Counted from the first letter of the stretch, positions 16,207 through 24,671 are shown. The stretch is 40,458 nt of DNA from Candidatus Dormiibacterota bacterium (GCA_003153125.1 PLWW01000124.1:1-40458), one strand, 5' to 3'. The notes: generated by a model from the sequence alone, not told the origin. A program made the numbers and translations.

Positions 16207-17488
16207 CCTGCAGCGCGCTGATCGCCTCGTCGGCGCCGTGCTCGGTGAGGATCAGCGGTGGGTTGAGTCGAACTTCCGGCACATCGCCGACGATCAGGAT
16301 CCCGGCGTTGAGGCAGCGGCGGAAGAGGCGCAGGCAGAGGTCGCTTCCGGCCAGCTCCGCGGTCGCCGGGTCGACGAGGTCGAACCCGAGCATCATGCCC
16401 AGCCCCCGGTTGCGGGCCACGAACGGCGACGCCGCCTCGAGGGCCACGATGCCGTCGGCGAGGCGGCGGGCGGTGCGCTTGACCTGGTCGTCGAAGCCCG
16501 GCGCCGCCAACACATCGAGCACGGCGATGCCGGCCGCGCAGGCCAGCGGGTTGGCACCGTAGCTGCTCGACGTCGCCGACGGCTGCGCGAAGAGGCTGGC
16601 GTCCCACAGCGAGCTGGGCGCGGCCACTCCGCTCAGCGGGTACCCGCCGCCCATCGCCTTGCCCAGCACCAGGATGTCCGGTCGGACGTCGAACCAGTCG
16701 ACGGCGAATGTGCGGCCGAGGCGGCCGAAGCCGGTGATCGACTCGTCCACGATGAGCAGCCAGCCGTGGGCGTCGCAGAGAGCGCGCAGCCCGGCGAGGA
16801 ACCTCCGCTGAGGTGGCCGGTTGCCCGCCGTGCCGAGGACGGGCTCGACGATCACCGCTGCGACGTCGTGGAGGTCGGCGGCGCACAGCTCGAGAGCGGC
16901 GATGGCAGCGGCGCCCTCTTCCTCGCACGACGGGTAGCTGAGGGAGTCGTGCTGTTCGCAGCGCGGGTAGGGGAGGGTGTGCACCCAGTCCACCCCGAGG
17001 TTGACCCGCTCCTCAGGGAACCGTCCGCCGCTGAATCGCACCCCGGTCGTCTTGCCGTGGAAGCCGCTGGAGAAGGAGATGAGGTCGCGACGTCCGGTCA
17101 CCGATTGGGCGAGGCGAACCGCCACCTCGACTGCCTCGGCTCCCCCGGAGTAGAGCGCGACGCGGTCAACGCCGAAGGGCAGGACCGCGGCGAGGCGCTC
17201 CAGGTAGTCGGCGTGCTCAGGAGTGTGCAGAACGCAGGCGGCGAGGCGTTGCGCCTGCCGGCCCACCGCCTCCGACCAGACCGGGTTGGCGTGACCGATC
17301 GCCGCCACACCCATGGCTGTGGCGAAATCGAGCAGCCGCCGCCCGGAGTCCGTGATCAGGTACGGCCCCTCGCCGTGGGTCACCACCAGGCCGGCCGACT
17401 CTGCGATGCGGCGGGGGCCCCCGCCGCCGTGGCGGCGCACCGCCTCGGCAACGTGGCCGGCGGGAGTGGTGTCGACTGTTGTGCTCAC
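16190..17488 (-). CDS. Class III PLP-dependent aminotransferase
   Basis: A 432-aa fold-type I aminotransferase of the GABA/acetylornithine/ectoine class. The PLP-binding lysine is Lys277 in VLGKAMGGGYPL; the cofactor-binding Asp248 is in IVDESITGFGRLG, and SGFHGKTTG (141-149) is the usual aromatic-His-Gly segment. The GTG start overlaps the kimA stop by one base (TAGTG), and the 3' end overlaps the oxidoreductase by 17 nt. The substrate is unknown. No acetyltransferase or ectoine synthase gene accompanies it, so an ectoine pathway is not supported. Its firm coupling to a K+ transporter and a MocA-type dehydrogenase suggests synthesis or breakdown of an amino-bearing small molecule. Confidence 0.88.
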   Translation of the reverse strand: MSTTVDTTPAGHVAEAVRRHGGGGPRRIAESAGLVVTHGEGPYLITDSGRRLLDFATAMGVAAIGHANPVWSEAVGRQAQRLAACVLHTPEHADYLERLAAVLPFGVDRVALYSGGAEAVEVAVRLAQSVTGRRDLISFSSGFHGKTTGVRFSGGRFPEERVNLGVDWVHTLPYPRCEQHDSLSYPSCEEEGAAAIAALELCAADLHDVAAVIVEPVLGTAGNRPPQRRFLAGLRALCDAHGWLLIVDESITGFGRLGRTFAVDWFDVRPDILVLGKAMGGGYPLSGVAAPSSLWDASLFAQPSATSSSYGANPLACAAGIAVLDVLAAPGFDDQVKRTARRLADGIVALEAASPFVARNRGLGMMLGFDLVDPATAELAGSDLCLRLFRRCLNAGILIVGDVPEVRLNPPLILTEHGADEAISALQDALAG

Positions 17489-19668
17489 TAAATCGCCTCG
17501 ATGTCATCGTCGCCCCCGTCGCCACGCCGGCGGATGCGGCGGACATGGGGCGCACGTTGCAGGTGGTAGGGGACGTTGATGACCACCGTCCCCGGACGGA
17601 AGAGCAATTGTGCCTTGAGCCTCAACGCCGTCTGATTGTGCAGGAGCGCGTGCCACCAGCGCGTTGCCACCAGCTCGGGCAGCACGATGATGATGGTGTT
17701 GTCACCGTGCTGCTTGTCGATAGCGTCGATGTAGCGGAGCAGCGGCCGGATGAACGACCGGTACGGGGACTCGACGATCTCGAGGGGAACGTGGTTGCCC
17801 CAGATCTCCCATTTGGCCCGCAGCCTCTCGATGTGGTGCTCGTCGTCGCAGATGTGCACGGCGATGACGCTGTCGCTGATGGCCCGAGCCATCGCCAGTG
17901 ACTGCATGGCCACGCCGTTGAGCTCGGCGATAGGCACGATGCACACCGGCTTGAGGTCGGCGGGGGAGATGGGGATCTCGGTGGTGAGGTGCGTGGCCAC
18001 GTCTTGGTAATGGCGGTGAATCGCATAGAAGACAGTGACGAAGGTCGGGATGATGATCAGCACCACCCAGGCGCCGCTGGTGAACTTGGCGGCCGCGGTG
18101 ATGATGAAGACCAGGGCGGTCAGGCTCATGCCCACGGCGTTGAGCGGCAGCCCCCGGCGCCAGCCGGGCTCACGGCGCTTCAGCCAGCGCATCACCATGC
18201 CACCCTGCGACATCGTGAAGGCGAGGAAGACACCGATCGTGTACAGCGGGATGAGCGAGTCCACCCTGGCGCCGAACACCCACACGAGCAGGACCGCCAT
18301 CGCCGCAAGCACCACAATGCCGTTGTTGAACGCCAGCCGCTCGCCGAGACGGCGGAACTGGTGAGGAGCGTAGTCGTCGCGGGCGAGGAAGAAGAAGAGG
18401 CGGGGGAAGTCGGAGAAGGAGGTGTTCGCGGCGAGGACGAGGATGGCCGCCGTCGTCCACGTGACGAAATACAGGCCCGCGCTGTTGCTGCCGAACGCCG
18501 CGGTGGCGAACTGCACGATGATCGGCGGGTTGCTGCTCTTGTATGGGTGCAGGCCGAGAAGGTGGGCGCCGAGCGTGATGCCCACGAACATGGTGCCCAG
18601 GGTTAGCCCCATCACCGTCAGCGTGGTCCGCGCGTTGTGCCAGCCGGGCGGTTTGAACGCGGGCACGCCGTCGCTGATCGCCTCGACGCCGGTCAGGGCG
18701 GTGCAACCGGACGCGAAAGCCTTGAGGATGAGCAGGACACCCACGCCCTCGATGGCGTGGCCGAGCGGCGCCGTCTGGACCGGAAGCGTCGTATGGGTCG
18801 CCAGCCGGATGAATCCGACGATGAGCATCACGAAGATGCCGAAGATGAACAGGTAGGTGGGCGCCGCGAAGATCGACCCTGATTCGCGGATGCCGCGCAG
18901 GTTGCCCAGGACGATGAGCACGATGATGCCGCTGCACACGAGCACGCCGTGCTGACCGACCCACGGCACCGAGCTGGCGACGAAATCCTTGCCGCTGGAC
19001 ACCGAGACGGCGACGGTGAGCACGTAGTCCGTCATGAGGGCCGCGGCAGCGACCAACCCGAACAACGGCCCGAGGTTGTCCTTGGCGACGATGTACGAGC
19101 CCCCGCCCGCGGGGTACGCCTTGATCGTCTGCCGGTAGCTCAGCACCACGGCGCAGAGCAGGAAGACGATCGCGCCCATGATGGGCAGCGAGTACTGCGT
19201 CGCCGCCGAGCCTGCGACCACGAGCACGACGAGGATCTGCTCGGTCGCGTAGGCCACCGATGAGAGTGCGTCCGACGACAGCACAGCGAGGGCCTTGACC
19301 TTGGTGAGCTTCTCGCCCTCCTGCTGCGCCGTGGCCAGCGGCTGACCGAGGATGAAGCCGCGGATTCGCTTCGCGAAGCGCCCCATGTCGCTGGTGGGGG
19401 CCGTGGCCCGGGCAGTGGCTTCAAGCCATCCCGGTGCGACATTCTTGAAGCCCTGGTTCTTGGGGCGCACCACGCGCACGTAGTGCTCTCCGGCCCGGCC
19501 GCGCCGCTCGAGAACACCGAGGTCGGGCTCGACGAAGTCCCGCCCGGTCTGGACGCGAGCCCGAGGGACGAGTGACCAGGACCGGCCCGCCTCGCGAAGT
19601 GCGGCCACCTCGTCTTCGGGGAGACCTGCCTTGGCGGACTCCGACGGTTCGGGCGGCGTTTCACTCAC
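17488..19668 (-). CDS. kimA: KimA-type high-affinity potassium transporter (APC superfamily)
   Basis: A 726-aa APC-fold transporter with about 12 membrane segments (roughly 125-580) and a C-terminal cytosolic domain with LNGVAMQSLAMARAISDSVIAVHI. Residues known in Bacillus subtilis KimA for K+ binding are all present with conserved spacing: Asp133 and Tyr140 (SSDALSSVAY), Asp214 and Thr218 (TDYVLT), Thr326 and Glu329 (TGVE). The offset to the B. subtilis numbering is about 97, so this protein has an extra N-terminal cytoplasmic region of that length. The GTG start (MSETPPEPSE) is uncertain because SD support is weak. It is the first gene of an operon with an aminotransferase and an oxidoreductase. 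Confidence 0.88.
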   Translation of the reverse strand: MSETPPEPSESAKAGLPEDEVAALREAGRSWSLVPRARVQTGRDFVEPDLGVLERRGRAGEHYVRVVRPKNQGFKNVAPGWLEATARATAPTSDMGRFAKRIRGFILGQPLATAQQEGEKLTKVKALAVLSSDALSSVAYATEQILVVLVVAGSAATQYSLPIMGAIVFLLCAVVLSYRQTIKAYPAGGGSYIVAKDNLGPLFGLVAAAALMTDYVLTVAVSVSSGKDFVASSVPWVGQHGVLVCSGIIVLIVLGNLRGIRESGSIFAAPTYLFIFGIFVMLIVGFIRLATHTTLPVQTAPLGHAIEGVGVLLILKAFASGCTALTGVEAISDGVPAFKPPGWHNARTTLTVMGLTLGTMFVGITLGAHLLGLHPYKSSNPPIIVQFATAAFGSNSAGLYFVTWTTAAILVLAANTSFSDFPRLFFFLARDDYAPHQFRRLGERLAFNNGIVVLAAMAVLLVWVFGARVDSLIPLYTIGVFLAFTMSQGGMVMRWLKRREPGWRRGLPLNAVGMSLTALVFIITAAAKFTSGAWVVLIIIPTFVTVFYAIHRHYQDVATHLTTEIPISPADLKPVCIVPIAELNGVAMQSLAMARAISDSVIAVHICDDEHHIERLRAKWEIWGNHVPLEIVESPYRSFIRPLLRYIDAIDKQHGDNTIIIVLPELVATRWWHALLHNQTALRLKAQLLFRPGTVVINVPYHLQRAPHVRRIRRRGDGGDDDIEAI

Positions 19669-19693
19669 TCTTCGTCACAAGACCCCGTCGCAG

Positions 19694-19699
19694 AGTGTA
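19694..19699 (-). promoter_or_regulatory. Possible -10 of the kimA operon
   Basis: TACACT on the minus strand, about 25 nt upstream of the kimA GTG start region. The whole kimA to 19775 spacer is only 106 bp, and I see nothing in it that looks like the c-di-AMP (ydaO-type) riboswitch that often precedes kimA genes. Confidence 0.3.
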
Positions 19700-19774
19700 G
19701 TCAGCGTCCCGCAGACGCGGATCGGTGAGGGTCGGGTACGATTCAAGCGTTCCGATGGATTTCGACTTGGCCGA

Positions 19775-20545
19775 GTGATCGATACAACCGAGGCATCGTC
19801 CCGCGCCGCTGGCGAGGAGACGGACGGCCGCAGCACACCCATTGTCGGTGGGGCGCGCGCTGTTGCACCGAGTGTCCGCAGCCGCGCGCCCGTGGGCGGG
19901 CCATCGCCGGCGCAGCTTCCCCGGATCGTCCGCCCGCAGGGGCTGCCTCACTCAACGCGGCCGATCGACCCCCCGGCACCGGAGCATCACCACCTGCCCT
20001 CGTGGGTGCGGAGGCTCCACGCCCAGGCACGTCCCATCCTCGCCGACCTGCTCGGCAACCTGTCCGGCGAAGCGCTGCAGCGCTTCCAGGCCACGGTGGA
20101 CGCGCTGATCGCCGCCATCAGTTCCGGCAAGTTCAGCCAGGCGTGGCAGTACCCCCGCGTGATCGGCGAGGGCATGGAGGTGTTCGAGAGCCATCGCCGC
20201 GACAACGCTGAGGAGCTCCGCGCCCAGCGGATCCTCGAGCAGAGGCGCAAGAAGGCGGGGGACTCGCTGCGCGAGGCCGGTGCGCGCCTGGCGCCCGACG
20301 TGCTGGCGCGTCTCAACCGAACACTGCGCAGTGCGGTCACCGCCGAGGAGATCGACGCTGTGACCACCGAGATGGACCAGTCGGTGACCGTGGCGCGGAC
20401 CAGTGAGGAGCGCCGCCGCGACCGCGAGATCGATCGCACCCGCTCGCGCATCCGCAACACGCTACCCCGCGCCGGGGCGGCCGAGCCTGCCGAGACGTGG
20501 CAGGACGTGCTGCGCCGCTTCGCTGAAACGCAGGCCGCTGAGTAG
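19775..20545 (+). CDS. Hypothetical protein, 256 aa, charged and helical
   Basis: I do not recognise the family. After a Ser/Pro-rich, probably disordered first 70 residues there is a helical region (LPSWVRRLHAQARPILADLLGNLSGEALQRFQATVDALIAA in two parts) and then a long Arg/Glu-rich stretch that looks like coiled coil (EELRAQRILEQRRKKAGD, SEERRRDREIDRTRSRIRN). There is no signal peptide or membrane segment. The start is uncertain: the frame is open back into kimA, and I chose GTG 19775 because it avoids that overlap. It diverges from kimA and is followed 60 bp later by the CBS operon. Confidence 0.6.
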   Translation: MIDTTEASSRAAGEETDGRSTPIVGGARAVAPSVRSRAPVGGPSPAQLPRIVRPQGLPHSTRPIDPPAPEHHHLPSWVRRLHAQARPILADLLGNLSGEALQRFQATVDALIAAISSGKFSQAWQYPRVIGEGMEVFESHRRDNAEELRAQRILEQRRKKAGDSLREAGARLAPDVLARLNRTLRSAVTAEEIDAVTTEMDQSVTVARTSEERRRDREIDRTRSRIRNTLPRAGAAEPAETWQDVLRRFAETQAAE

Positions 20546-20568
20546 ACGGGCCGACGGCAGGCCGCCGG

Positions 20569-20574
20569 TATACT
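20569..20574 (+). promoter_or_regulatory. Candidate -10 of the CBS/flavoprotein operon
   Basis: TATACT lies about 30 nt before the TTG start at 20606, with the SD GAGGAG (20596-20601) in the predicted leader. No TTGACA-like -35 at 17 bp. This suggests a promoter specific to the CBS gene pair rather than read-through only. Confidence 0.45.
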
Positions 20575-20605
20575 CGCAGCCAGTTCAGCCAGCGCGAGGA
20601 GTTCG

Positions 20606-21097
20606 TTGAGCACAACCCCCGTCGCAGCATCGCTTGACCCGGATCGGCTCGCGCCCGACGCCGGCAACCCACTGGTCGCCGACGTGATGCGGGACGAGGT
20701 GGTCTTCTGCCTCCCCAGCACCCCGGTCGACGCGATCGCCAAGCTGATGGCCGACAACGAGTTGAGTGAGATCCCAGTCCTGCTCGACCGCCGCCCGGTG
20801 GGCTATGTGCAGCAGGACGACATCCTCGACCGTCTCGTGGCCGGCGACGTCGCCATCGCCGGCAGCGACGTGGCCATGCGACCCCCAACGACTGTGGTGC
20901 AGGCTCGCGACATCCTGCGCACCCCGCCCCTGCTCGTTGACGAAGGGCAGCAGGTGCGCGAGGTGGCGGCGATCATGGCCCAGCAGGGCCGCCAGGTGGC
21001 GCTGATCATGCACGAGGACGAGACCCCGGTCGGGATGCTGACCGCGCGCGAGCTCGCCGACCACCTCCTCGCGCACCCCGGGCTGTCCGGTGCCTGA
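20606..21097 (+). CDS. CBS-domain pair protein
   Basis: A 163-aa protein made almost entirely of two CBS motifs: VADVMRDEVVFCLPSTPVDAIAKLM... (about 23-80) and RDILRTPPLLVDEGQQVREVAAIMAQQG... (about 101-155). Such Bateman modules bind adenine nucleotides, SAM or c-di-AMP and regulate partners. No catalytic domain is attached. The start is a TTG at 20606 with the SD GAGGAG four bases upstream. It overlaps the next gene by 8 nt; that gene itself opens with a degenerate CBS-like region, so the two products probably form one complex in which this protein senses a nucleotide ligand (inference). Confidence 0.85.
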   Translation: MSTTPVAASLDPDRLAPDAGNPLVADVMRDEVVFCLPSTPVDAIAKLMADNELSEIPVLLDRRPVGYVQQDDILDRLVAGDVAIAGSDVAMRPPTTVVQARDILRTPPLLVDEGQQVREVAAIMAQQGRQVALIMHEDETPVGMLTARELADHLLAHPGLSGA

Positions 21098-23318
21098 GCT
21101 GGACCGTCTCGCCATCACCCTCGGCGCAGAGTGCGACGCGGAGGACACGCTACTCGACATCATCGCGCAGCTGCGCGCGCAGTACCCGGTGCCCCTCGTG
21201 GTGTATCGCGACGAGACGATCGAGGGCACCGTCGGCCTCGAGGTGATCGTGGCCGCGTTCGGCCGCGACCTCGGTGCGGTGCGCGTCGGCGAGGTGATGC
21301 GTCGAGCCCCAGCGCTCGACATCGGCGAGGCGACCGAGCACGGCGTCGCGGCAATGCGCGCCGCCGGCGGCGCGGCGGTGATCGTCACCGAGAGTGACGG
21401 AGGCATCTTCGCGAGGCAGCGCACCGAGCGCCCCGTCGGCATGGTCACCGACGCCTTGGTGCTGGCCACGATCGGCAAGAACGTCACCGACAAGGCGCCG
21501 ATGAAGATCCTTGCCGGGCATCGCGATCTGGGCTTCAACGTGCCCGTGTCGCCGTGTCAGCGCAACTGTCCGATCAAGCAGGACATCGCGACGTACGTGG
21601 ACTACGTGAGCCAGGGTCGCTACGTCGACTCCTGGGCGGTCATCCACGAGACCAACCCCTTCCCGAGCATGCTGGGACGGCTCTGCAACCACCCCTGCGA
21701 GACCGACTGCAAGCGCGGCTGGGACCCCGGTGAGGAGCCGGTCACGATCCGTTCCATCAAGCGCTTCAGCACTGACTTCGCCTTCAAGCAGAACCTCTGG
21801 ATCGATTACAAGGTGGCTCCCCCCAACGGGCGCCGCGTGGCCGTGGTCGGGGCCGGCCCAGCCGGTCTCACCTGTGCCCTCGACATGCGTGTGCAGGGGT
21901 ACGAGGTGGTGGTGTACGAGCGTGAGGCCAAGGTGGGCGGCCTGCTGAGCACGTCGATCCCGCCCTTCCGGTTCGATCACACCCAGCTGCAGTGGGAGCT
22001 GGATATGATCCTCGCCACCGGCATCGATGTGCGCACCAACAGCAACATCGGCGTTGGTGACAACGATGTCAAGATCGAGGATCTGCTCACCGAGTACGAC
22101 GCCGTGTTCGTGTCGATCGGCATGATGAAGGGGCGCATCCTGCCCATCCCGGGAAGCACCCTGCCCCAGGTCACGGACGCGATGACCTTCCTCCGCCAGA
22201 TCTCCTACGACCGAATGCCCGACCATTTCCCGGTGGCGGGGCGCGTGGTCGTGGTCGGCGGCGGCGCCATCGCCACCGACGCATGTCAGAGCTCGATCAA
22301 GCTGGGCGCCAAACAGGTGTGGATGGTGGCGATCGAGCCCGAGGACCGGCTCCCGGCGTTCGGCAACGAGCTTCATGAGGCCAAGGAGATCGGGCTCAAC
22401 ATCAAGTGCGGTGTCATCGTCAAGGAGATCCAGGCCGACGAGCGCGGCAACGTCCTCGCCGTCAGCTTCGCGCCGTTGCAGCCGATGGAGTTCGACCCGC
22501 TCAGCGGCAAGCTGATCTTCTCCTCTGTGAAGGAGGACGAGAACGCCCAGCGCTGGACGGTCGCCGCCGACCTCGTCATCTTCGCCTCGGGCCAGATCAT
22601 GGAGGCTCCGGGGGCAGCCGTTCCGCTGACCCAGAGGGGCCTCGTCGCCGCCGACCGGGGCGGCCACACCGGCGTTGACAGGCTGTTCTGTGGCGGTGAC
22701 TGCGTGCAGGGCCCGTCTTTCATCGTCGACGCCGTCGCCTGGGGCCACCGCGTGGCGCGCTCCATCCGCGAGTACCTCGGCGACGACCTGCCCGCCGTCG
22801 AGCGCGTCTATCAGACGATCGTCGAGCGCACCGACGACCACCGCCAGTCCGAGGTGTTCGCGCGCACCGAGCCATCCATCCTCGAAGCCTCCAAGCGCTA
22901 CGACATGACCGAGTGCGAGCTGCCATGGAGCGACCGCGAGGCGATCGTCCAGTCGATCAGGTGCTTCCAGTGCGACTCGGTGCACCATTACGACACGGCG
23001 GTCTGCGTGCTCTGCGGAGCCTGCGACGACGTGTGCCCGGAGAAGGCGATCGACGTCGTCGTCTTCGGTGAGGACCGCGAGCGCTCGTCCGGCGGCGAGA
23101 CCAAGGTGTGCGAGACGTCCGGTGGTGATCCCCTGTCGGGAGGCTACGAGGGCGAGATCTTCATCAACTACGACCGTTGCACGAACTGCCGCATCTGCGA
23201 GGACCATTGCCCGGTCAACTGCATCACGTTCGAGCGGGTACGCTTCATCGACGACACCATGCGAGTGGTGGAGAAGCCGCGCGTCAGCGTCGAGCTTCCA
23301 CTGGTCGCGGTGCGCTGA
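21090..23318 (+). CDS. CBS / GltD-like flavoprotein / 2x[4Fe-4S] ferredoxin fusion
   Basis: A 742-aa three-part protein. Residues about 5-130 resemble a CBS pair (PLVVYRDETIEGTVGLEVIV; VGEVMRRAPALDIGEATEHGV). Residues about 145-565 are a GltD/NfnB-like NAD(P)H module: Cys156-x3-Cys160-Pro and Cys199-x3-Cys203-x3-Cys207 for iron-sulfur clusters, the FAD motif GAGPAGL (254-260), the NAD(P) motif VVVVGGGAIATDAC (386-399) and FCGGD (533-537). The C-terminus is a bacterial 2x[4Fe-4S] ferredoxin domain: Cys639/642/645/649 and Cys697/700/703/707, plus Cys625-x2-Cys628. This suggests electron transfer between NAD(P)H, FAD and ferredoxin, with a regulatory nucleotide-sensing head. GTG start, 8 nt overlap with the CBS gene. 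Not a second GltD: no GltB partner is adjacent, and the domain order differs. Confidence 0.87.
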   Translation: MPELDRLAITLGAECDAEDTLLDIIAQLRAQYPVPLVVYRDETIEGTVGLEVIVAAFGRDLGAVRVGEVMRRAPALDIGEATEHGVAAMRAAGGAAVIVTESDGGIFARQRTERPVGMVTDALVLATIGKNVTDKAPMKILAGHRDLGFNVPVSPCQRNCPIKQDIATYVDYVSQGRYVDSWAVIHETNPFPSMLGRLCNHPCETDCKRGWDPGEEPVTIRSIKRFSTDFAFKQNLWIDYKVAPPNGRRVAVVGAGPAGLTCALDMRVQGYEVVVYEREAKVGGLLSTSIPPFRFDHTQLQWELDMILATGIDVRTNSNIGVGDNDVKIEDLLTEYDAVFVSIGMMKGRILPIPGSTLPQVTDAMTFLRQISYDRMPDHFPVAGRVVVVGGGAIATDACQSSIKLGAKQVWMVAIEPEDRLPAFGNELHEAKEIGLNIKCGVIVKEIQADERGNVLAVSFAPLQPMEFDPLSGKLIFSSVKEDENAQRWTVAADLVIFASGQIMEAPGAAVPLTQRGLVAADRGGHTGVDRLFCGGDCVQGPSFIVDAVAWGHRVARSIREYLGDDLPAVERVYQTIVERTDDHRQSEVFARTEPSILEASKRYDMTECELPWSDREAIVQSIRCFQCDSVHHYDTAVCVLCGACDDVCPEKAIDVVVFGEDRERSSGGETKVCETSGGDPLSGGYEGEIFINYDRCTNCRICEDHCPVNCITFERVRFIDDTMRVVEKPRVSVELPLVAVR

Positions 23319-23359
23319 GGCCGCCCACGCCGGCCGCGGGCCCGGCCGACGAGGTCCTG

Positions 23360-23794
23360 ATGAGACGGGCACTGCGCCTGGCACGGCGAGCGGGGCAGCG
23401 AGGCGAGGTGCCGGTGGGCGCCGTGGCGGTGCGTGACGGCGAGGTGATCGCGGCGGCGTCGAACCGCATCGAGCGCTCTGCAGACGCGACCGCGCACGCC
23501 GAGATGCTGGTGCTGCGCCGTGCGGCGGCGGTGCTCGGCGGCTGGCGGCTTACCGGGGTGACCGTGGTGGCCACGCTGGAGCCCTGCCCGATGTGCGCGG
23601 GAGCGATGGTGCAGGGCCGCATCGACCGCTGCGTCTACGGTGCTCGTGACCCCAAGAAAGGCGCCGACGGCAGCGTCTACGACGTCCTGCGCAATCCCCT
23701 CAACAACCACCGTGTCGGCGTGGCCGAGGGTGTGCTGGGCGACGATTGCGGCCGGCTGTTGACCGACTTCTTCCGCGGCCGGCGGGGCGGCTAG
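23360..23794 (+). CDS. tadA: tRNA-specific adenosine deaminase
   Basis: A 144-aa zinc deaminase converting A34 to inosine in tRNA-Arg(ACG). The HAE motif (His46, Glu48) and PCPMC (Cys76, Cys79) supply the zinc site and the proton shuttle; GEVPVGAVAV and DPKKGADGSVYD match TadA rather than cytidine deaminases. I start at ATG 23360, 41 nt after the flavoprotein gene, with GAGG five bases upstream; no canonical start lies further up in frame. Some TadA proteins begin a few residues earlier (DE..MR.A), so a CTG start cannot be excluded. The exonuclease gene follows 4 nt later. Confidence 0.94.
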   Translation: MRRALRLARRAGQRGEVPVGAVAVRDGEVIAAASNRIERSADATAHAEMLVLRRAAAVLGGWRLTGVTVVATLEPCPMCAGAMVQGRIDRCVYGARDPKKGADGSVYDVLRNPLNNHRVGVAEGVLGDDCGRLLTDFFRGRRGG

Positions 23795-23798
23795 GGGC

Positions 23799-24671
23799 AT
23801 GGCCTGCGACTGGCTCCTCATCGACGGCTCCAGCCTCATCTTCCGCGCGTTCCACGGCATCCCGCGGACTGTGCGCTCACCCGACGGCCACCCTGTCAAC
23901 GCCGTCCGGGGGTTCATGGACGCCCTGGCACGGCTGGTCTCGACGCGGCAGCCCCGGCACCTTGCCGTGGCCGGCGATGCTGACTGGCGCCCGGCATGGC
24001 GCGTGGAACTGATCCCGAGCTACAAGGCTCACCGCACCGCGGAGCCGGTGCCGCCCGACCTCGAGCCGCAGATGCCGCTGATCGACGAGGTCCTCGCGGC
24101 CGTCGGCATCGACGCGGTCGGGGTACCCGGCTACGAGGCCGAGGATGTCATCGCCACCTGGACCGCCAGGGCCGAGGGAACGGTCGAGATCGCCAGTGGA
24201 GACCGCGACCTGTTCGCGCTCATCGAGGATCCGCGGGTGTGCATCCTCTACCCGGAGAAGGCCGGGCTCACCATCGTCACCGAGGCGGAGGTGACCCGCC
24301 GCTACGGCATCCCGGGTCGCAGCTACGCCGATTTCGCGATGCTGCGCGGCGACCCGTCCGATGGGCTGCCGGGTCTCAAGGGCGTCGGCGCCGTGGCCGC
24401 GGCCGACCTGGTGCGCCGCCACGGCGGAGTTGCCGGCGTTCTCGCCGACGCTCGCCTCACCGACGGCCAGCGCCAGTACCTCGCCGCGGCGTTGCGGGTG
24501 GTTCCGCCGGTGCCGGACCTGCCCGTGGAGTTGCCCCCGGGGCGTCGCGACGCCTACCCCGTGGACGGCGAACGCCTGACCACCCTCACCGAGCGCCTCG
24601 GCCTGGGCTCGGCGACGGAGCGCCTCCTTGCCGCCCTGGTGGCCCTGACCAGGCAGCCGTCCAGCGACTGA
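23799..24671 (+). CDS. Stand-alone 5'-3' exonuclease domain protein (PolA N-terminal-like)
   Basis: A 290-aa FEN/PIN-like nuclease matching the 5'-3' exonuclease domain of DNA polymerase I without the polymerase. The N-terminal LLIDGSSLIFRAFHG, the helical-arch SYKAHR, the acidic cluster GYEAEDVIAT and SGDRDLFALI (metal-binding Asp residues), RGDPSDGLPGLKGVG and the helix-three-turn-helix are all visible. Probable role: removal of RNA primers or flaps. ATG 23799 follows AGGGG and the tadA stop by 4 nt. Free-standing paralogues like this often accompany a full-length PolA elsewhere; that gene is not in the window. Confidence 0.88.
   Translation: MACDWLLIDGSSLIFRAFHGIPRTVRSPDGHPVNAVRGFMDALARLVSTRQPRHLAVAGDADWRPAWRVELIPSYKAHRTAEPVPPDLEPQMPLIDEVLAAVGIDAVGVPGYEAEDVIATWTARAEGTVEIASGDRDLFALIEDPRVCILYPEKAGLTIVTEAEVTRRYGIPGRSYADFAMLRGDPSDGLPGLKGVGAVAAADLVRRHGGVAGVLADARLTDGQRQYLAAALRVVPPVPDLPVELPPGRRDAYPVDGERLTTLTERLGLGSATERLLAALVALTRQPSSD

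Noticed and set aside
16190-17488. EctB/ectoine pathway assignment for the aminotransferase
   Set aside because: No ectA or ectC partner nearby and class III motifs alone do not define the substrate.
21090-23318. A second glutamate synthase small subunit
   Set aside because: The GltD-like core is embedded between CBS and ferredoxin domains and no GltB-like gene is adjacent; gltBD is elsewhere in the window.
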